Shown: positions 35,672-44,960 of the stretch, piece by piece
Numbering within the stretch: the stretch's first letter is position 1
How the letters are laid out: every line of letters begins with the position of its first letter
Origin: Acidobacteriota bacterium
GTDB taxonomy: Bacteria > Acidobacteriota > Terriglobia > Terriglobales > Acidobacteriaceae
DNA: 64,000 nucleotides
Reading direction: 5' to 3'
NCBI GenBank assembly: GCA_016196065.1
Contig: JACPYL010000015.1
Coordinates: forward strand, 109,947-173,946
Notes under the pieces: model-generated
The model's input: only the letters and a program-made list of their open reading frames with translations
The model's database searches: none
What the model was told of the DNA's origin: nothing
Translations under genes and position numbers: made by a program

Positions 35672-36339
35672 AGAACGCTCATCTTCGCTTCGGCTGGCTC
35701 ACTTACGTCAAGAGCACGGAGAAAACGACAACTAGTATCAAGTTGCGCTTGGACCGCTTCATTGGAGAAGTTCTCCCGGATCCTCCGCGACAGGCCAAAG
35801 CGCACCTCATCTCCGTGATTGGCGGCGACACCCAGATTGCCGCCATCAGCGCCGCGATTTCGCTAGGAGACAAGTTCATGGTGGAAGGGCCGGGCGTGCA
35901 ACCAATCCGCGTATGCCTCGAACGGAATGCGCAGTGTTTCAAAGGCTCGGTGCAACTCGCCGGACGCAAGAAACCACTCCGGCACCTGATTGGACTATCG
36001 GAAGAACTCGCCAACACCAACGTATCGGGAAGTTCGGGGCGTACTCTTCTGGGGGGCTCAGACAGCCAGTTCGTTTGGGCAGCCCTGGCCCACATCCAGG
36101 GAATTCCAGGGGTTCCGGCATGGGCGGACTGGTTTGCCGGTGAACTGGACTCACACAAGGCCGTCGTCCGAGCGCTTGGGATCGGATGCAATCCGGTACT
36201 GGTCAAAGGGGAGAAGGAACAGTTCCTCGATTGGCTCAGCTGGGGCGTTGAGAGTGAGGCCATAAAGTTACCCGCAGCAACGGGTTCGATCCGATGGCCG
36301 AGTCTGAGCCTTCTAGACATCTTCGTGCCGATGGTTTAG
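35668..36339 (+). CDS. hypothetical protein between methyltransferase and helicase
   Basis: 223 residues, ATGA overlap with the methyltransferase. Two parts: 'LISVIGGDTQIAAISAAIS' in the first and a Trp-rich 'FVWAALAHIQGIPGVPAWAD' in the second. No recognised domain; the genetic coupling suggests a subunit or specificity factor of the methyltransferase-helicase module. The following 277 bases contain no clear gene. Confidence 0.6.
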   Translation: MKNAHLRFGWLTYVKSTEKTTTSIKLRLDRFIGEVLPDPPRQAKAHLISVIGGDTQIAAISAAISLGDKFMVEGPGVQPIRVCLERNAQCFKGSVQLAGRKKPLRHLIGLSEELANTNVSGSSGRTLLGGSDSQFVWAALAHIQGIPGVPAWADWFAGELDSHKAVVRALGIGCNPVLVKGEKEQFLDWLSWGVESEAIKLPAATGSIRWPSLSLLDIFVPMV

Positions 36340-36616
36340 CCATCTCTCACGGCTGTCTCGGTGTAGCATGGTGGTCGCGCCGGGTAGGAGTTCCGAGCCT
36401 TCAACGTAGGATCCGCTCCATGAAGGCTTGAGAGGGGGGCCTCTCCGGCCGGCCTTAGGCACCGCACGACGGCGTGCCGATTGCTCGGCACCTTTGCCGA
36501 CATCTCGGCAGAACGAGAGCACATGCCGCCGGTCGCTTCGTAACGCCCTTCCTTCTTCCCCCCTTTCGTTTCAAGCGCTCACCCATCGCAGACCTTCCAA
36601 ACGACGAGGATCACCC

Positions 36617-38947
36617 ATGCCCGATCTCTGCACCATCTATGACTACATGCGCGGTCACGCCGCCCTCCTAGGAGAGCGCATCCTCCAGGAGTACCCAGCA
36701 CTCCACCAATTTGACGATCCAGTTTCACCGCGTATCGCGGGACTCCAGCGGAAACCTTTTCCGGCGCAAACCGTCGCCATCATGGGAGTCGCCAAACGCT
36801 GGCAGCGGGCACGGACCGGCATGGTGGTCGCGGAATGCGGTACTGGCAAAACATTGATCTCGTTGGGAGCGATCCACGTCCACAGCGACGGAAATCCATT
36901 CACCGCCCTAGCCATGGTTCCTCCACACCTGGTCGAAAAGTGGGCGCGGGAAACGTTCTTCACCTTGCCGGGAATACGAGTCTTCCTGATCGACGACCTT
37001 AGGAATGGCGGTGACGAAAACAAATTCCATGGAGTGAACGAAGTACGGCTGAAACAGGGGCGCATCGTGCGGGAGGGCCTCCGTACAACGCTCAGTGAGC
37101 TGCGGCTGCGCCGGGAGTCATCGAGTTCCCGAAACCGATGGCAGTCGTTGTGTGGCAGACCTGCGTTGTTCATCGTCGGGCGGGAGAGGGCCAAGCTAGG
37201 CTACTTCTGGCGCCACGCTTACACGGTGCCGCGATCGGGACCATACCAAGGCTGTGTCGTTAACTCCGACACCGGGAAACCAGTAATTGTGGACGATGGC
37301 CGATTAACTGCGGCCCAGTTCGAGCAGTTCAAGATCTCCGAGACCATCGAATCGCGAGGGGACAAATCTTGCAGGCTGTTGCACAGCCCACTCTGGCAGG
37401 CCGACGGCGACAAGATTCGCCGCATGGCTCCGATTGAGTTCATTGGGCGCTACATGCCGGGATGGTTCGACTATGCAATTTGTGACGAAGTCCATCAACT
37501 CGCCGGCGACACGGCCCAAGGCAATGCTCTCGGCACACTGGCGTCCTGTTCGGATCGGATTGTCGGCCTGACCGGCACCCTCTTGGGCGGCTACGCGGAC
37601 GATTTGTTCAACACATTGTTCCGACTCGAGGCCGGACGGATGAAGGAACACGGATACGAATGGGGCACGACAGGACGAAGTTCATTCACGCAAGACTACG
37701 GAGTTCTGGAAACCATCACGAAGGTAGAACCCGCCGATAACAAGTGTTCCAAAGCCAAGACCAGCACGGTGGTTCGACGCAAGCCGGGAGCTTCACCTCT
37801 TCTCTTTGGAGAGTTCCTGATGCAGTTGTGTGCATTCGTCTTCCTGGAGGACATCTCGGGAGAGCTTCCGCCCTACGAAGAGACCTACTTGAGCGTTGCG
37901 ATGGATCCGCCGATGCGCGATGCATACCGCGAGCTGGAAGACGACATTCGGCAGGCGCTGAAGGCCCACAAGGGCAACAGGTCGGTGTTGAGTACCATGC
38001 TCAACACCCTCTTGCTATATCCAGACCACCCATATGGACTCGGGACTCTGTATGGCACGGAGTTCGATTCAGAACTCAAACGCAAGGTTTCATTCGTCAT
38101 CGCCGAGACCCGCGACCTTCCTGAAGACTCCCTCTATTCCAAGGAACGGCGACTCCTGCAAGAGATCAAGCAGGAACTGGCCGAAGGACGCCGATGCCAG
38201 GTCTTTGCGGTCTACACGCGGAAACATGATGTCACGGCCCGGCTGGAACGAATCCTGAGCAATGAAGGCATCCGTACGGCAGTTTTGCGAGCGAGTGTCG
38301 ATACCTCGAAAAGAGAAGCGTGGTATGCGAGACAAATTAAAGACGGAGTGCAGGTGGTCATCTGCCATCCCAAACTGGTGGAAACAGGTCTCGACCTACT
38401 GGATTTCCCAACCATCCTCTTCTATGAGTCCGGCTACTCGCTGCACACGCTAAGGCAGGCCAGTCGGAGGTCTTGGCGAATCGGGCAGAGGCGACCAGTA
38501 CGAGTGAAGTTCCTTTGCTACGAAGGCACCATGCAGACGGCTTGCTTGCGGCTTATGGGAAAGAAGCTCCTAGTCGCGCTCACCATGGAGGGCAAGTTTG
38601 CCGGCGAAGGGCTGCAAAACATTGATGAAGATGATGACATGCTATCGGCGATGGCGCGCGAGCTTGTCGAACGAAACGGAATCGGAGAAACAGCCGATGC
38701 TATCTGGAAAGCTCTTAACGCGGAAAATCAAAAGCTGTTTCCAACGATCAACAACGGTGATGTTCCACCCGCCGATGCACCACGCATTCTAACTGAGAAC
38801 GTGTTCGACCCAGCTTGCCTTGTCGAGTCCGCTCTCGACAACACTTCGATCGTTGCGTTCGGACAGAGGCCTGATTCGCTGTCAGGAAGAAGACGGCGAG
38901 CAAGGGCCGCTGTCCCTGAGCAGGCGTCGCTGTTCAGCTTCAGTTAG
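36617..38947 (+). CDS. SNF2-family helicase
   Basis: 776 residues from ATG 36617 (GAGGA upstream). Motif I 'AECGTGKTLISLGA' at residues 72-85, motif II 'AICDEVHQLAGD' (DEVH), motif III 'GLTGTLLGGYADDL', and C-terminal motifs 'QVVICHPKLVETGLDLLDF' and 'RQASRRSWRIGQRRPV'. The last is diagnostic of the SNF2 branch. It is a DNA translocase rather than a strand separator. It belongs with the DUF6094-type methylase; related methylase-plus-SNF2 pairs occur in defence and plasmid-backbone contexts. Confidence 0.85.
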   Translation: MPDLCTIYDYMRGHAALLGERILQEYPALHQFDDPVSPRIAGLQRKPFPAQTVAIMGVAKRWQRARTGMVVAECGTGKTLISLGAIHVHSDGNPFTALAMVPPHLVEKWARETFFTLPGIRVFLIDDLRNGGDENKFHGVNEVRLKQGRIVREGLRTTLSELRLRRESSSSRNRWQSLCGRPALFIVGRERAKLGYFWRHAYTVPRSGPYQGCVVNSDTGKPVIVDDGRLTAAQFEQFKISETIESRGDKSCRLLHSPLWQADGDKIRRMAPIEFIGRYMPGWFDYAICDEVHQLAGDTAQGNALGTLASCSDRIVGLTGTLLGGYADDLFNTLFRLEAGRMKEHGYEWGTTGRSSFTQDYGVLETITKVEPADNKCSKAKTSTVVRRKPGASPLLFGEFLMQLCAFVFLEDISGELPPYEETYLSVAMDPPMRDAYRELEDDIRQALKAHKGNRSVLSTMLNTLLLYPDHPYGLGTLYGTEFDSELKRKVSFVIAETRDLPEDSLYSKERRLLQEIKQELAEGRRCQVFAVYTRKHDVTARLERILSNEGIRTAVLRASVDTSKREAWYARQIKDGVQVVICHPKLVETGLDLLDFPTILFYESGYSLHTLRQASRRSWRIGQRRPVRVKFLCYEGTMQTACLRLMGKKLLVALTMEGKFAGEGLQNIDEDDDMLSAMARELVERNGIGETADAIWKALNAENQKLFPTINNGDVPPADAPRILTENVFDPACLVESALDNTSIVAFGQRPDSLSGRRRRARAAVPEQASLFSFS

Positions 38948-39174
38948 CTGTAAGAGGTTGACCTCGCCTTTCCGGACAATACCGACGAGACGCCGGTTCT
39001 CGGACGAGAAGCGGCATTCCGGGCCGGAGTTCTCAACTTCCGGATTTCCGAACATTCGCCCAGACCTCGTCTTTGGTTTCCGACAAGCCCGTTTCCACGC
39101 TGCGACGGCCACATCTCCAGGACGCATTGTTATCGTTGGCTCATCACCGCGTGGCTGGCAATTCGGAGTACCGC

Positions 39175-40230
39175 TTAATGGCCGTGCCGATGATGAACAT
39201 CGGGATAATGAGGATGCGCATGTGTGAGCGGCGCATGGACGTGTTCGTGAGTGTGGGGTTCGCTTTGTTCCCATGGAAAGTCATGCGGGTGCTGATGGTG
39301 CTCATCATGAACGTGACCGTGACTGTGACGGATAGGTTCGTGAGTATGCTCATGCACATGTTTCTCGGTCAGATGAAACCAGATGCCGACTCCCATCAAT
39401 CCTGCGGCCATCCAGAACAGAAGAGTTGGGACCTCATGCAAGAGCAATATCGAGATCACTGCGCCGAAAAAAGGCGCACTCGAAAAATACGCCCCGGTAC
39501 GGGCCGTCCCCAGATTGCGCAATGCGAGGACGAAAAGCACGAGGCTGATGCCATAGCCGCACAAGCCTACTACGGCAGCCGGCAGGACTCTCGACCAGCT
39601 CGGCAAATGAAAGCCCAACGCAAACCCCAAAGATAGATTCACCACCCCCGCCACCAGGCCTTTGAGGCCAGCGATCTGCACCGCATCGCTGGCCGACACA
39701 CGGCATGTGAGGTTGTTGTCAATCGCCCAACACAAGCAGGCGCCTACGATCGCGATTGCTCCCCACGGTACTCCCAACCTCGGCACCTGCTCCCAAGACA
39801 GCAAGACGCCGGCAGTGATGATGAGCAACATGCCGATAAGAATCCGGACGTCATAATTCTCATGAAACACAAGCCATGCCAGGAGAGTCGTGAATACTCC
39901 TTCCATGTTGAGCAGGAGTGAGGATGCCGATGCCGTTGTCAGCGTGAGCCCGTACATGAGCAGTAGCGGCCCCACAACTCCACCCACAGCGATGGCACCG
40001 GCGAGCCAAGGGAGGTCCCGACGCGTCAGAAGCGATTCCGACTGTCTCGCCCTACGATCGATGAACCGCCTTCGCAGCAAGAGCCAGCTCAACAAGCCAA
40101 TTCCGCTGCCCAAGTAGAGCAAGCCCGCCAAGATAATTGGCGGAATCTGGCCGACCAGCAGCTTAGCAAAGGGCGTGCTCGCACCAAACAGTGTTGCCGC
40201 GGCCAACGCGTATATCACACCAGATTTCAT
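39175..40230 (-). CDS. EamA/DMT-family transporter with histidine-rich tail
   Basis: 351 residues; ATG at 40228-40230 with GAGGAAA upstream on the minus strand. About ten membrane helices in two EamA repeats ('GVIYALAAATLFGASTPFAK', 'GAIAIVGACLCWAIDNNLT'), ending in a ~55-residue soluble tail in which nearly every second or third residue is His ('HEHTHEPIRHSHGHVHDEH'). EamA proteins export metabolites; the tail is expected to bind divalent metals such as Ni, Co or Zn. It is oriented against its neighbours and is probably cargo. Confidence 0.85.
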   Translation of the reverse strand: MKSGVIYALAAATLFGASTPFAKLLVGQIPPIILAGLLYLGSGIGLLSWLLLRRRFIDRRARQSESLLTRRDLPWLAGAIAVGGVVGPLLLMYGLTLTTASASSLLLNMEGVFTTLLAWLVFHENYDVRILIGMLLIITAGVLLSWEQVPRLGVPWGAIAIVGACLCWAIDNNLTCRVSASDAVQIAGLKGLVAGVVNLSLGFALGFHLPSWSRVLPAAVVGLCGYGISLVLFVLALRNLGTARTGAYFSSAPFFGAVISILLLHEVPTLLFWMAAGLMGVGIWFHLTEKHVHEHTHEPIRHSHGHVHDEHHQHPHDFPWEQSEPHTHEHVHAPLTHAHPHYPDVHHRHGH

Positions 40231-40371
40231 CGTGGTTTCCTCAGCCAAGCAGACCAGAATACCGAGAAACAATAGATAAATCTGCGGATACCATCGCTGG
40301 AAGCGCGTTTCTTCGTTCTACCCTCAACATCCCCTTTACACCTTTCCAACTCACAACCCAAGGAGGAATCC

Positions 40372-41094
40372 ATGAATACCGGAACTCTTGTTGCCGGCCC
40401 TCTGCCCAAAATTGGGCGGCAGGAACTGCAACAAATCCCCGTCCCAGAAGCAACCTTAACCCACAAACCAGTGCCCCATCACGTCATCGTTGAGGCATTA
40501 GTTGAAACCCTCGGTTTTCGCCACATCGGTGTGGTGAATGAAGAGTATGCAGTCTCTTTCGACGGCATGAAGATGTTTGGCGTGCTCGACCTTGAGACCC
40601 AGATGGAAGGGTGCCGATTCTCGATTGGCATCCGCAACTCACATGACAAATCAATCCGGCTGGGGCTGACCTCGGGCCTGCGCGTATTCGTTTGCTCGAA
40701 CATGGCGTTCAGCGGCGAATTCACGCCCGTCCTGGCGAAGCATACCAAGAGCTTCAACCTGATCGACACGTTGGCTGTAGGTGTTGACCGGATTCAGCGA
40801 AGCTTTGAACCTATGCGACGCCAAGTTGAGTCGTGGCGACAGACGCAACTCAATGATGACACGGCAAAGCTCATTCTCTACCGAGCATTTGTCGAGGGAG
40901 AACTGGAAGCTCCCAGGAGTCTTCTATCTCCGGTGCATCGCCTCTACTTCGAGCCACAGTATGAGGAGTTCTCACCGCGTACGATGTGGAGCCTCTCGAA
41001 CGCTTTCACCAGCGCATTCAAGGAACTGGATCCGATTCCGCAGTTCAAAGCGACCGCCAAGCTAGGTTCGTTTCTCGCGGAGTTATCCAGCTGA
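40372..41094 (+). CDS. DUF932 family protein (complete copy)
   Basis: 240 residues, AAGGAGG upstream. 'HVIVEALVETLGFRHIGVV', 'FDGMKMFGVLDLETQMEGC', 'FSIGIRNSHDKSIRLGLTS' and 'LRVFVCSNMAFSGEF' match the DUF932 family common in phages and plasmids. Function is not established; it often lies near PRTRC genes. The C-terminal 124 residues are repeated in the remnant at 51125. Confidence 0.75.
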   Translation: MNTGTLVAGPLPKIGRQELQQIPVPEATLTHKPVPHHVIVEALVETLGFRHIGVVNEEYAVSFDGMKMFGVLDLETQMEGCRFSIGIRNSHDKSIRLGLTSGLRVFVCSNMAFSGEFTPVLAKHTKSFNLIDTLAVGVDRIQRSFEPMRRQVESWRQTQLNDDTAKLILYRAFVEGELEAPRSLLSPVHRLYFEPQYEEFSPRTMWSLSNAFTSAFKELDPIPQFKATAKLGSFLAELSS

Positions 41095-41105
41095 ATCATT
41101 AATTC

Positions 41106-41140
41106 GTCCCGTTCACGCAGCAAGAACCCGTGAGCGGGAC
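41106..41140 (+). terminator. hairpin after DUF932 gene
   Basis: GTCCCGTTCACG (41106-41117) pairs with CGTGAGCGGGAC (41129-41140), 12 base pairs with one G-T. It is not followed by a strong T-tract. A similar but stronger hairpin follows the remnant copy at 51536, so it probably ends transcription of the DUF932 gene. Confidence 0.5.
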
Positions 41141-41298
41141 GCTCATTCTCTGTGTAACGGCGCATTATGGCGCGGGCCACCAGCCACGACGCCTAGACTG
41201 AGCCTGGCGGCTATCGTTGAAGCACTTCAGTGCTGGTAGCCAAACCGCTGTTGAATACGGAATTCAGCAATCGCGAAAATACTACCTCGACGATCCGG

Positions 41299-44200
41299 CT
41301 AGGCTGGACAGCAACATATTCTCATCACAGGCTCCAGCGGCGACGTCCGGTAGATCCTTGTCGTACCCAACTCCGTGCCGAGCGGATCTGCGGAACGGTT
41401 GTAGTTGGGGAAAAGTTCGACGGCCATCGCACTTAAAGGCGAATCTTCCGGAAGTCCTAAAGTGAACAGCAAGGTTGCTACTTCCGCTTCACTCCAGCCG
41501 CATAGCCCGTACAACGGCAAACTGGGAACCCGGACGTGCTCCCTTTTCCGAACCAGAACCATTCTCTTTCGGCCCAACAGGATGTTCCTGAAATCCTTTC
41601 CGTCGGCTTGCATCACCTGGACATATAGCAAGCCCCAAATCTCCGTGCGCGGATTAGAAGGCATTACGGATACACCGTTGTAAACCGGGTTCGCATACGG
41701 AGCTGTCAGTGAGATGCCGTCATCATCTCGTTCCACCAGACAACTCATCTGCGGCGCCGGATGCTGCACTCCGGTGATCCGGATCGCTCTCCCGAAACGA
41801 GCCTGAGCTGTGCTCCAGACTCGCGCGTGCCCCACGCAGAACTCACACACAAAGAATCCGAACAGTTCATCGGAAATCGCATTCAGGCCAGGAGGCAGGG
41901 GCACTTGAAAATGCCGTACCCCGCTGCCGTCAGCATTGGCTTTCGCCGGAATCAGACGTTGCCAGGCATTCAGGCCGGCCTTGTCATCGGGTTGACCTTC
42001 CGTGATGACTCGGATCATCTCAGGAGGAAGGAATGGCAGGTTTTCTTTGGGATCTTGCACGGGCTCGTCTCCGGCCAATAACAACGCATCGGGGGCATAC
42101 GCCTGAACGAAAACGAAATAGTCATCTTCAGGATTTGTCACCGGCTCCTCAAATTCGATCCAGAGTATCTTTTTGCGCGGTTGCACGGTCGAGTAGGTGT
42201 CGTCTTTTATGTAGTCGCTCAGGGCAATGCCGGCTGCTGTCGGCTTGGGTACCTGCGCCGGTGGTACCGCAACCGGGAGCGTCATGCTTAAGGTTTTGTC
42301 TGGATCCTTCGATGCGGGATCGGATTTGAAGATCGCCGTGATCGTGTAGGAGACGTTCACAGGCTCCGGAAATACTGTGGTAAAGCTTTTGGGATCTACG
42401 ATGTCAAAGAACACGATCCGGGTTTTCGAACGGTCGGCCTGATTGATCGCGATCAGCGACACCGTATTCTTGAACTCAATCGTTCCAACCAACTCGGCGC
42501 CATCCCGTCGAATTTCAAAGCTGATGTTCGCGAGCGATCTCCAGGACCAGTCTCGGTTGATCTCTAAGATCAGGGTGGTAATCCACTCGCCCACCAGATC
42601 CGTCTTGTTCGCCAAAGTAATGCTTCCATGTTCAGGCGAGAGCGTATGCCGAAGTTTGTTGGAACATCCGAAGACGACTCTCTGTCCCGGTTTCGCCAGC
42701 AGTGTCGTTTCCGACGTATCCAGCGAGCACTGGTCCGCGAGACGCTGGAACAGATTGGAAGGAGTCGCTTCCGGTTGACCCGCCAGGGCCATAACAGCGG
42801 CGAGGTTCGGCGACGGTGGAGGGTCGGCTTGAAGCAGAATGCTCTGGAATTCCCGCGTCGCGGCTTGATTCAGGAATAAGTTGCGCTCATCGTCTGCATC
42901 CTCCCAGACATCGATCGTGACTGGCTTGCCCGTCCTGACATCATCGGATGCAAAATACGCGAGCGTGGGATCTTCCTTGCATAACGCGTACACGCGGATC
43001 CTAATGTTGCGCCCGGTGGGCAGCTGAAGCGGCGAGGAGTCGTCATTCGCGGTCAGGGGAAGGTCGCCCAGGTCCGCATCATCTCCGAATTTGATGACTG
43101 CAGCGTCATGGAATGTAAGACGGAGGTTGAGGGCCGCCGTCGGGTCATTGGGAAATTGTCGCGTTGTGGTGAACAGCCTATAAAACGGATCCTTATTATT
43201 AAAGGACAAGAACGTGTCCATTTCCGGAGCCTGAACTTCAACTTCGATTTTGACGTGGGTAACGTCGGGATCGAAATATCCCGTCTCCCTTCTCTCGGTA
43301 CAGGCAATCGGAAAATCCGCCAGAAGCTGGTTGTAGGCGTTCGCCAGGCCCGTATACAGGAGTGCGGGGTAGCCGAGGCGTGGCCGAAAGATCGGGTAGG
43401 TAGTTGGCTGCGAACCGTCTGCGGGCGGATTCTCTCGTAGGGGAATTGCGACTTTTTGCGGGGGTATGTGGCGACGGAAGCGGCAGGTACCCACCGGCGC
43501 ATCGCCACCGTTTACACTGACGTCCTTCTCGTCCGGTCCGCCTCCGGTGATGTCCAGAAAGCGCACTCGAAAGTCATAAGTGTTTCCGTAAAGAAGTGGC
43601 TTTTTGTCAGCGTCCACGGCTGTGAGCTGCCTCTTCAGAATGGAATCCGTTTTCGCGAGTTTAGCCGCCTTCTCGTCCTTAATGATTAACGAACCGCCAG
43701 TCCATTGTGTGTAGTAAGAAGGAAGCCAGAAGATTCCTGTCTTTTGTCCGTCGAGTTGCGTGGGTGCTACTTCGATTCCGAGTTCTCCCGAAAACGATCC
43801 GATATCGATACCATTGAGAGCCAGGTCACCTTCGGCCTTCATCAAGGACGACCACTCAGAATCCGCCTCGCCATGTACTTTCACATCCACGCGGTGGCGA
43901 AATACGCCCATCGGCGCATCCAGTCTGGTCCCGAGGTCAGGGTCTGCGGCCATCTGACGGTTTTGCCAAATTAGCAGTTGCTCGTCGTCCCAGCCCAGAC
44001 GAATGCCAAAATCCCGTGAAGGAGGCAGGCCTTCTTGTTCCTGTCCTGGTTCGAGAAGGAGATTGCCGCTGACGGGCTGCATGCTGTGGACAATCTTTGC
44101 GAATCCATCGTTGTAATCGTCCGCCTCAATGAAGATGGCGTCGTAGTTGCCGGCAACAGGAGCGCTTGAAACTGGAAACTGCACGGCAGCGAATAGGGAT

Positions 44201-44925
44201 CTGGATCCGGACAGCGACGGCAGCTTGCCTGCGTATTTCTTGATCAGATCGGGATTCAGTGTTAACTGCTGGTAATAGTCGCTGCCACTTTGCAAATCGA
44301 AGTACAGCCAACCTCCTTCGTCGAAAGTGCCAGCAGGGACAGCGACATCAACGCTGTAGATAAACCCGAGTTTTGTTGCGAGAAGCGGTTGTCGGAGCGC
44401 GAGGGCGAAAGCTTTGCCCCAACTTATGTCGTCGGTGCTGTATACGGGCTTTGGTAATGACGGATCTTTCTTCCTAAGTGCGCAGTGATAACTATCGTCG
44501 GTTTTGGCATTCGCGGTTCGCGGCTGCGAGAACGCGAAGGAATTGCGGTAGCTCTTGGGAAGATATTTCTGAATATAAGTGGATGGATCCACTGGATTGA
44601 CGATATTCGATGGCTTCGTGATCTTCAGCGACGCAGCCAATTGGGTGAATAGAGACTTCGCGTCCGCGGGCGCCACGGTCACAAGCGCTACGTTGGACGT
44701 AACGTCTGCCGGGCTCGGCATGTTGTCGGTGCCACTGATCAGCATCGCCTGGAGCGCGAGTGTGGCTTCGGCAAACGAAGGCGTGTCTACCCCCGCCGGG
44801 ATACCGCTCGTAAACGGGGAGAGCGGATCTTCATGGGGAAGTACGAGAATGTTCGCCTTTATCTTCGTTCCATCCCAGTGTTGAGGGAACGACATGATCG
44901 TAAGTTTGGTTGGTGATGGCGGCAT
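41299..44925 (-). CDS. giant hypothetical protein, 1208 residues
   Basis: ATG at 44923-44925 with AGGA upstream on the minus strand. No signal peptide, no membrane helices; rich in beta-strand-like segments and aromatic residues ('DEGGWLYFDLQSGSDYYQQ', 'FRPRLGYPALLYTGLANAYN'). It ends with a run of three cysteines ('RICCCPA'). It starts 36 bases after the stop of the 1635-residue gene, so the two form an operon. I recognise no domain in either. By eye the base composition appears a little less GC-rich than the transfer genes, hinting at separate origin. Confidence 0.8.
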   Translation of the reverse strand: MPPSPTKLTIMSFPQHWDGTKIKANILVLPHEDPLSPFTSGIPAGVDTPSFAEATLALQAMLISGTDNMPSPADVTSNVALVTVAPADAKSLFTQLAASLKITKPSNIVNPVDPSTYIQKYLPKSYRNSFAFSQPRTANAKTDDSYHCALRKKDPSLPKPVYSTDDISWGKAFALALRQPLLATKLGFIYSVDVAVPAGTFDEGGWLYFDLQSGSDYYQQLTLNPDLIKKYAGKLPSLSGSRSLFAAVQFPVSSAPVAGNYDAIFIEADDYNDGFAKIVHSMQPVSGNLLLEPGQEQEGLPPSRDFGIRLGWDDEQLLIWQNRQMAADPDLGTRLDAPMGVFRHRVDVKVHGEADSEWSSLMKAEGDLALNGIDIGSFSGELGIEVAPTQLDGQKTGIFWLPSYYTQWTGGSLIIKDEKAAKLAKTDSILKRQLTAVDADKKPLLYGNTYDFRVRFLDITGGGPDEKDVSVNGGDAPVGTCRFRRHIPPQKVAIPLRENPPADGSQPTTYPIFRPRLGYPALLYTGLANAYNQLLADFPIACTERRETGYFDPDVTHVKIEVEVQAPEMDTFLSFNNKDPFYRLFTTTRQFPNDPTAALNLRLTFHDAAVIKFGDDADLGDLPLTANDDSSPLQLPTGRNIRIRVYALCKEDPTLAYFASDDVRTGKPVTIDVWEDADDERNLFLNQAATREFQSILLQADPPPSPNLAAVMALAGQPEATPSNLFQRLADQCSLDTSETTLLAKPGQRVVFGCSNKLRHTLSPEHGSITLANKTDLVGEWITTLILEINRDWSWRSLANISFEIRRDGAELVGTIEFKNTVSLIAINQADRSKTRIVFFDIVDPKSFTTVFPEPVNVSYTITAIFKSDPASKDPDKTLSMTLPVAVPPAQVPKPTAAGIALSDYIKDDTYSTVQPRKKILWIEFEEPVTNPEDDYFVFVQAYAPDALLLAGDEPVQDPKENLPFLPPEMIRVITEGQPDDKAGLNAWQRLIPAKANADGSGVRHFQVPLPPGLNAISDELFGFFVCEFCVGHARVWSTAQARFGRAIRITGVQHPAPQMSCLVERDDDGISLTAPYANPVYNGVSVMPSNPRTEIWGLLYVQVMQADGKDFRNILLGRKRMVLVRKREHVRVPSLPLYGLCGWSEAEVATLLFTLGLPEDSPLSAMAVELFPNYNRSADPLGTELGTTRIYRTSPLEPVMRICCCPA

Positions 44926-44960
44926 ATTGTTTTCCTATTTGAAGGTGAATCGACCGAAAT

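Noticed and set aside
36270..36300. GGGTTCGATCC resembling a tRNA T-arm
   Set aside because: It is within the coding sequence of the 223-residue protein and has no acceptor or anticodon stems around it, so it is not the missing tRNA half.
39073..39636. 187-codon Met-rich plus-strand frame
   Set aside because: It is the antisense of the His-rich tail of the EamA transporter (His codons read backwards give Met-rich sequence).
39850..39868. Sequence resembling the inverted-repeat core (ATAATTCTCAT)
   Set aside because: Short, inside the transporter coding sequence, and it lacks the paired GATAA/TTATC arms; chance match.
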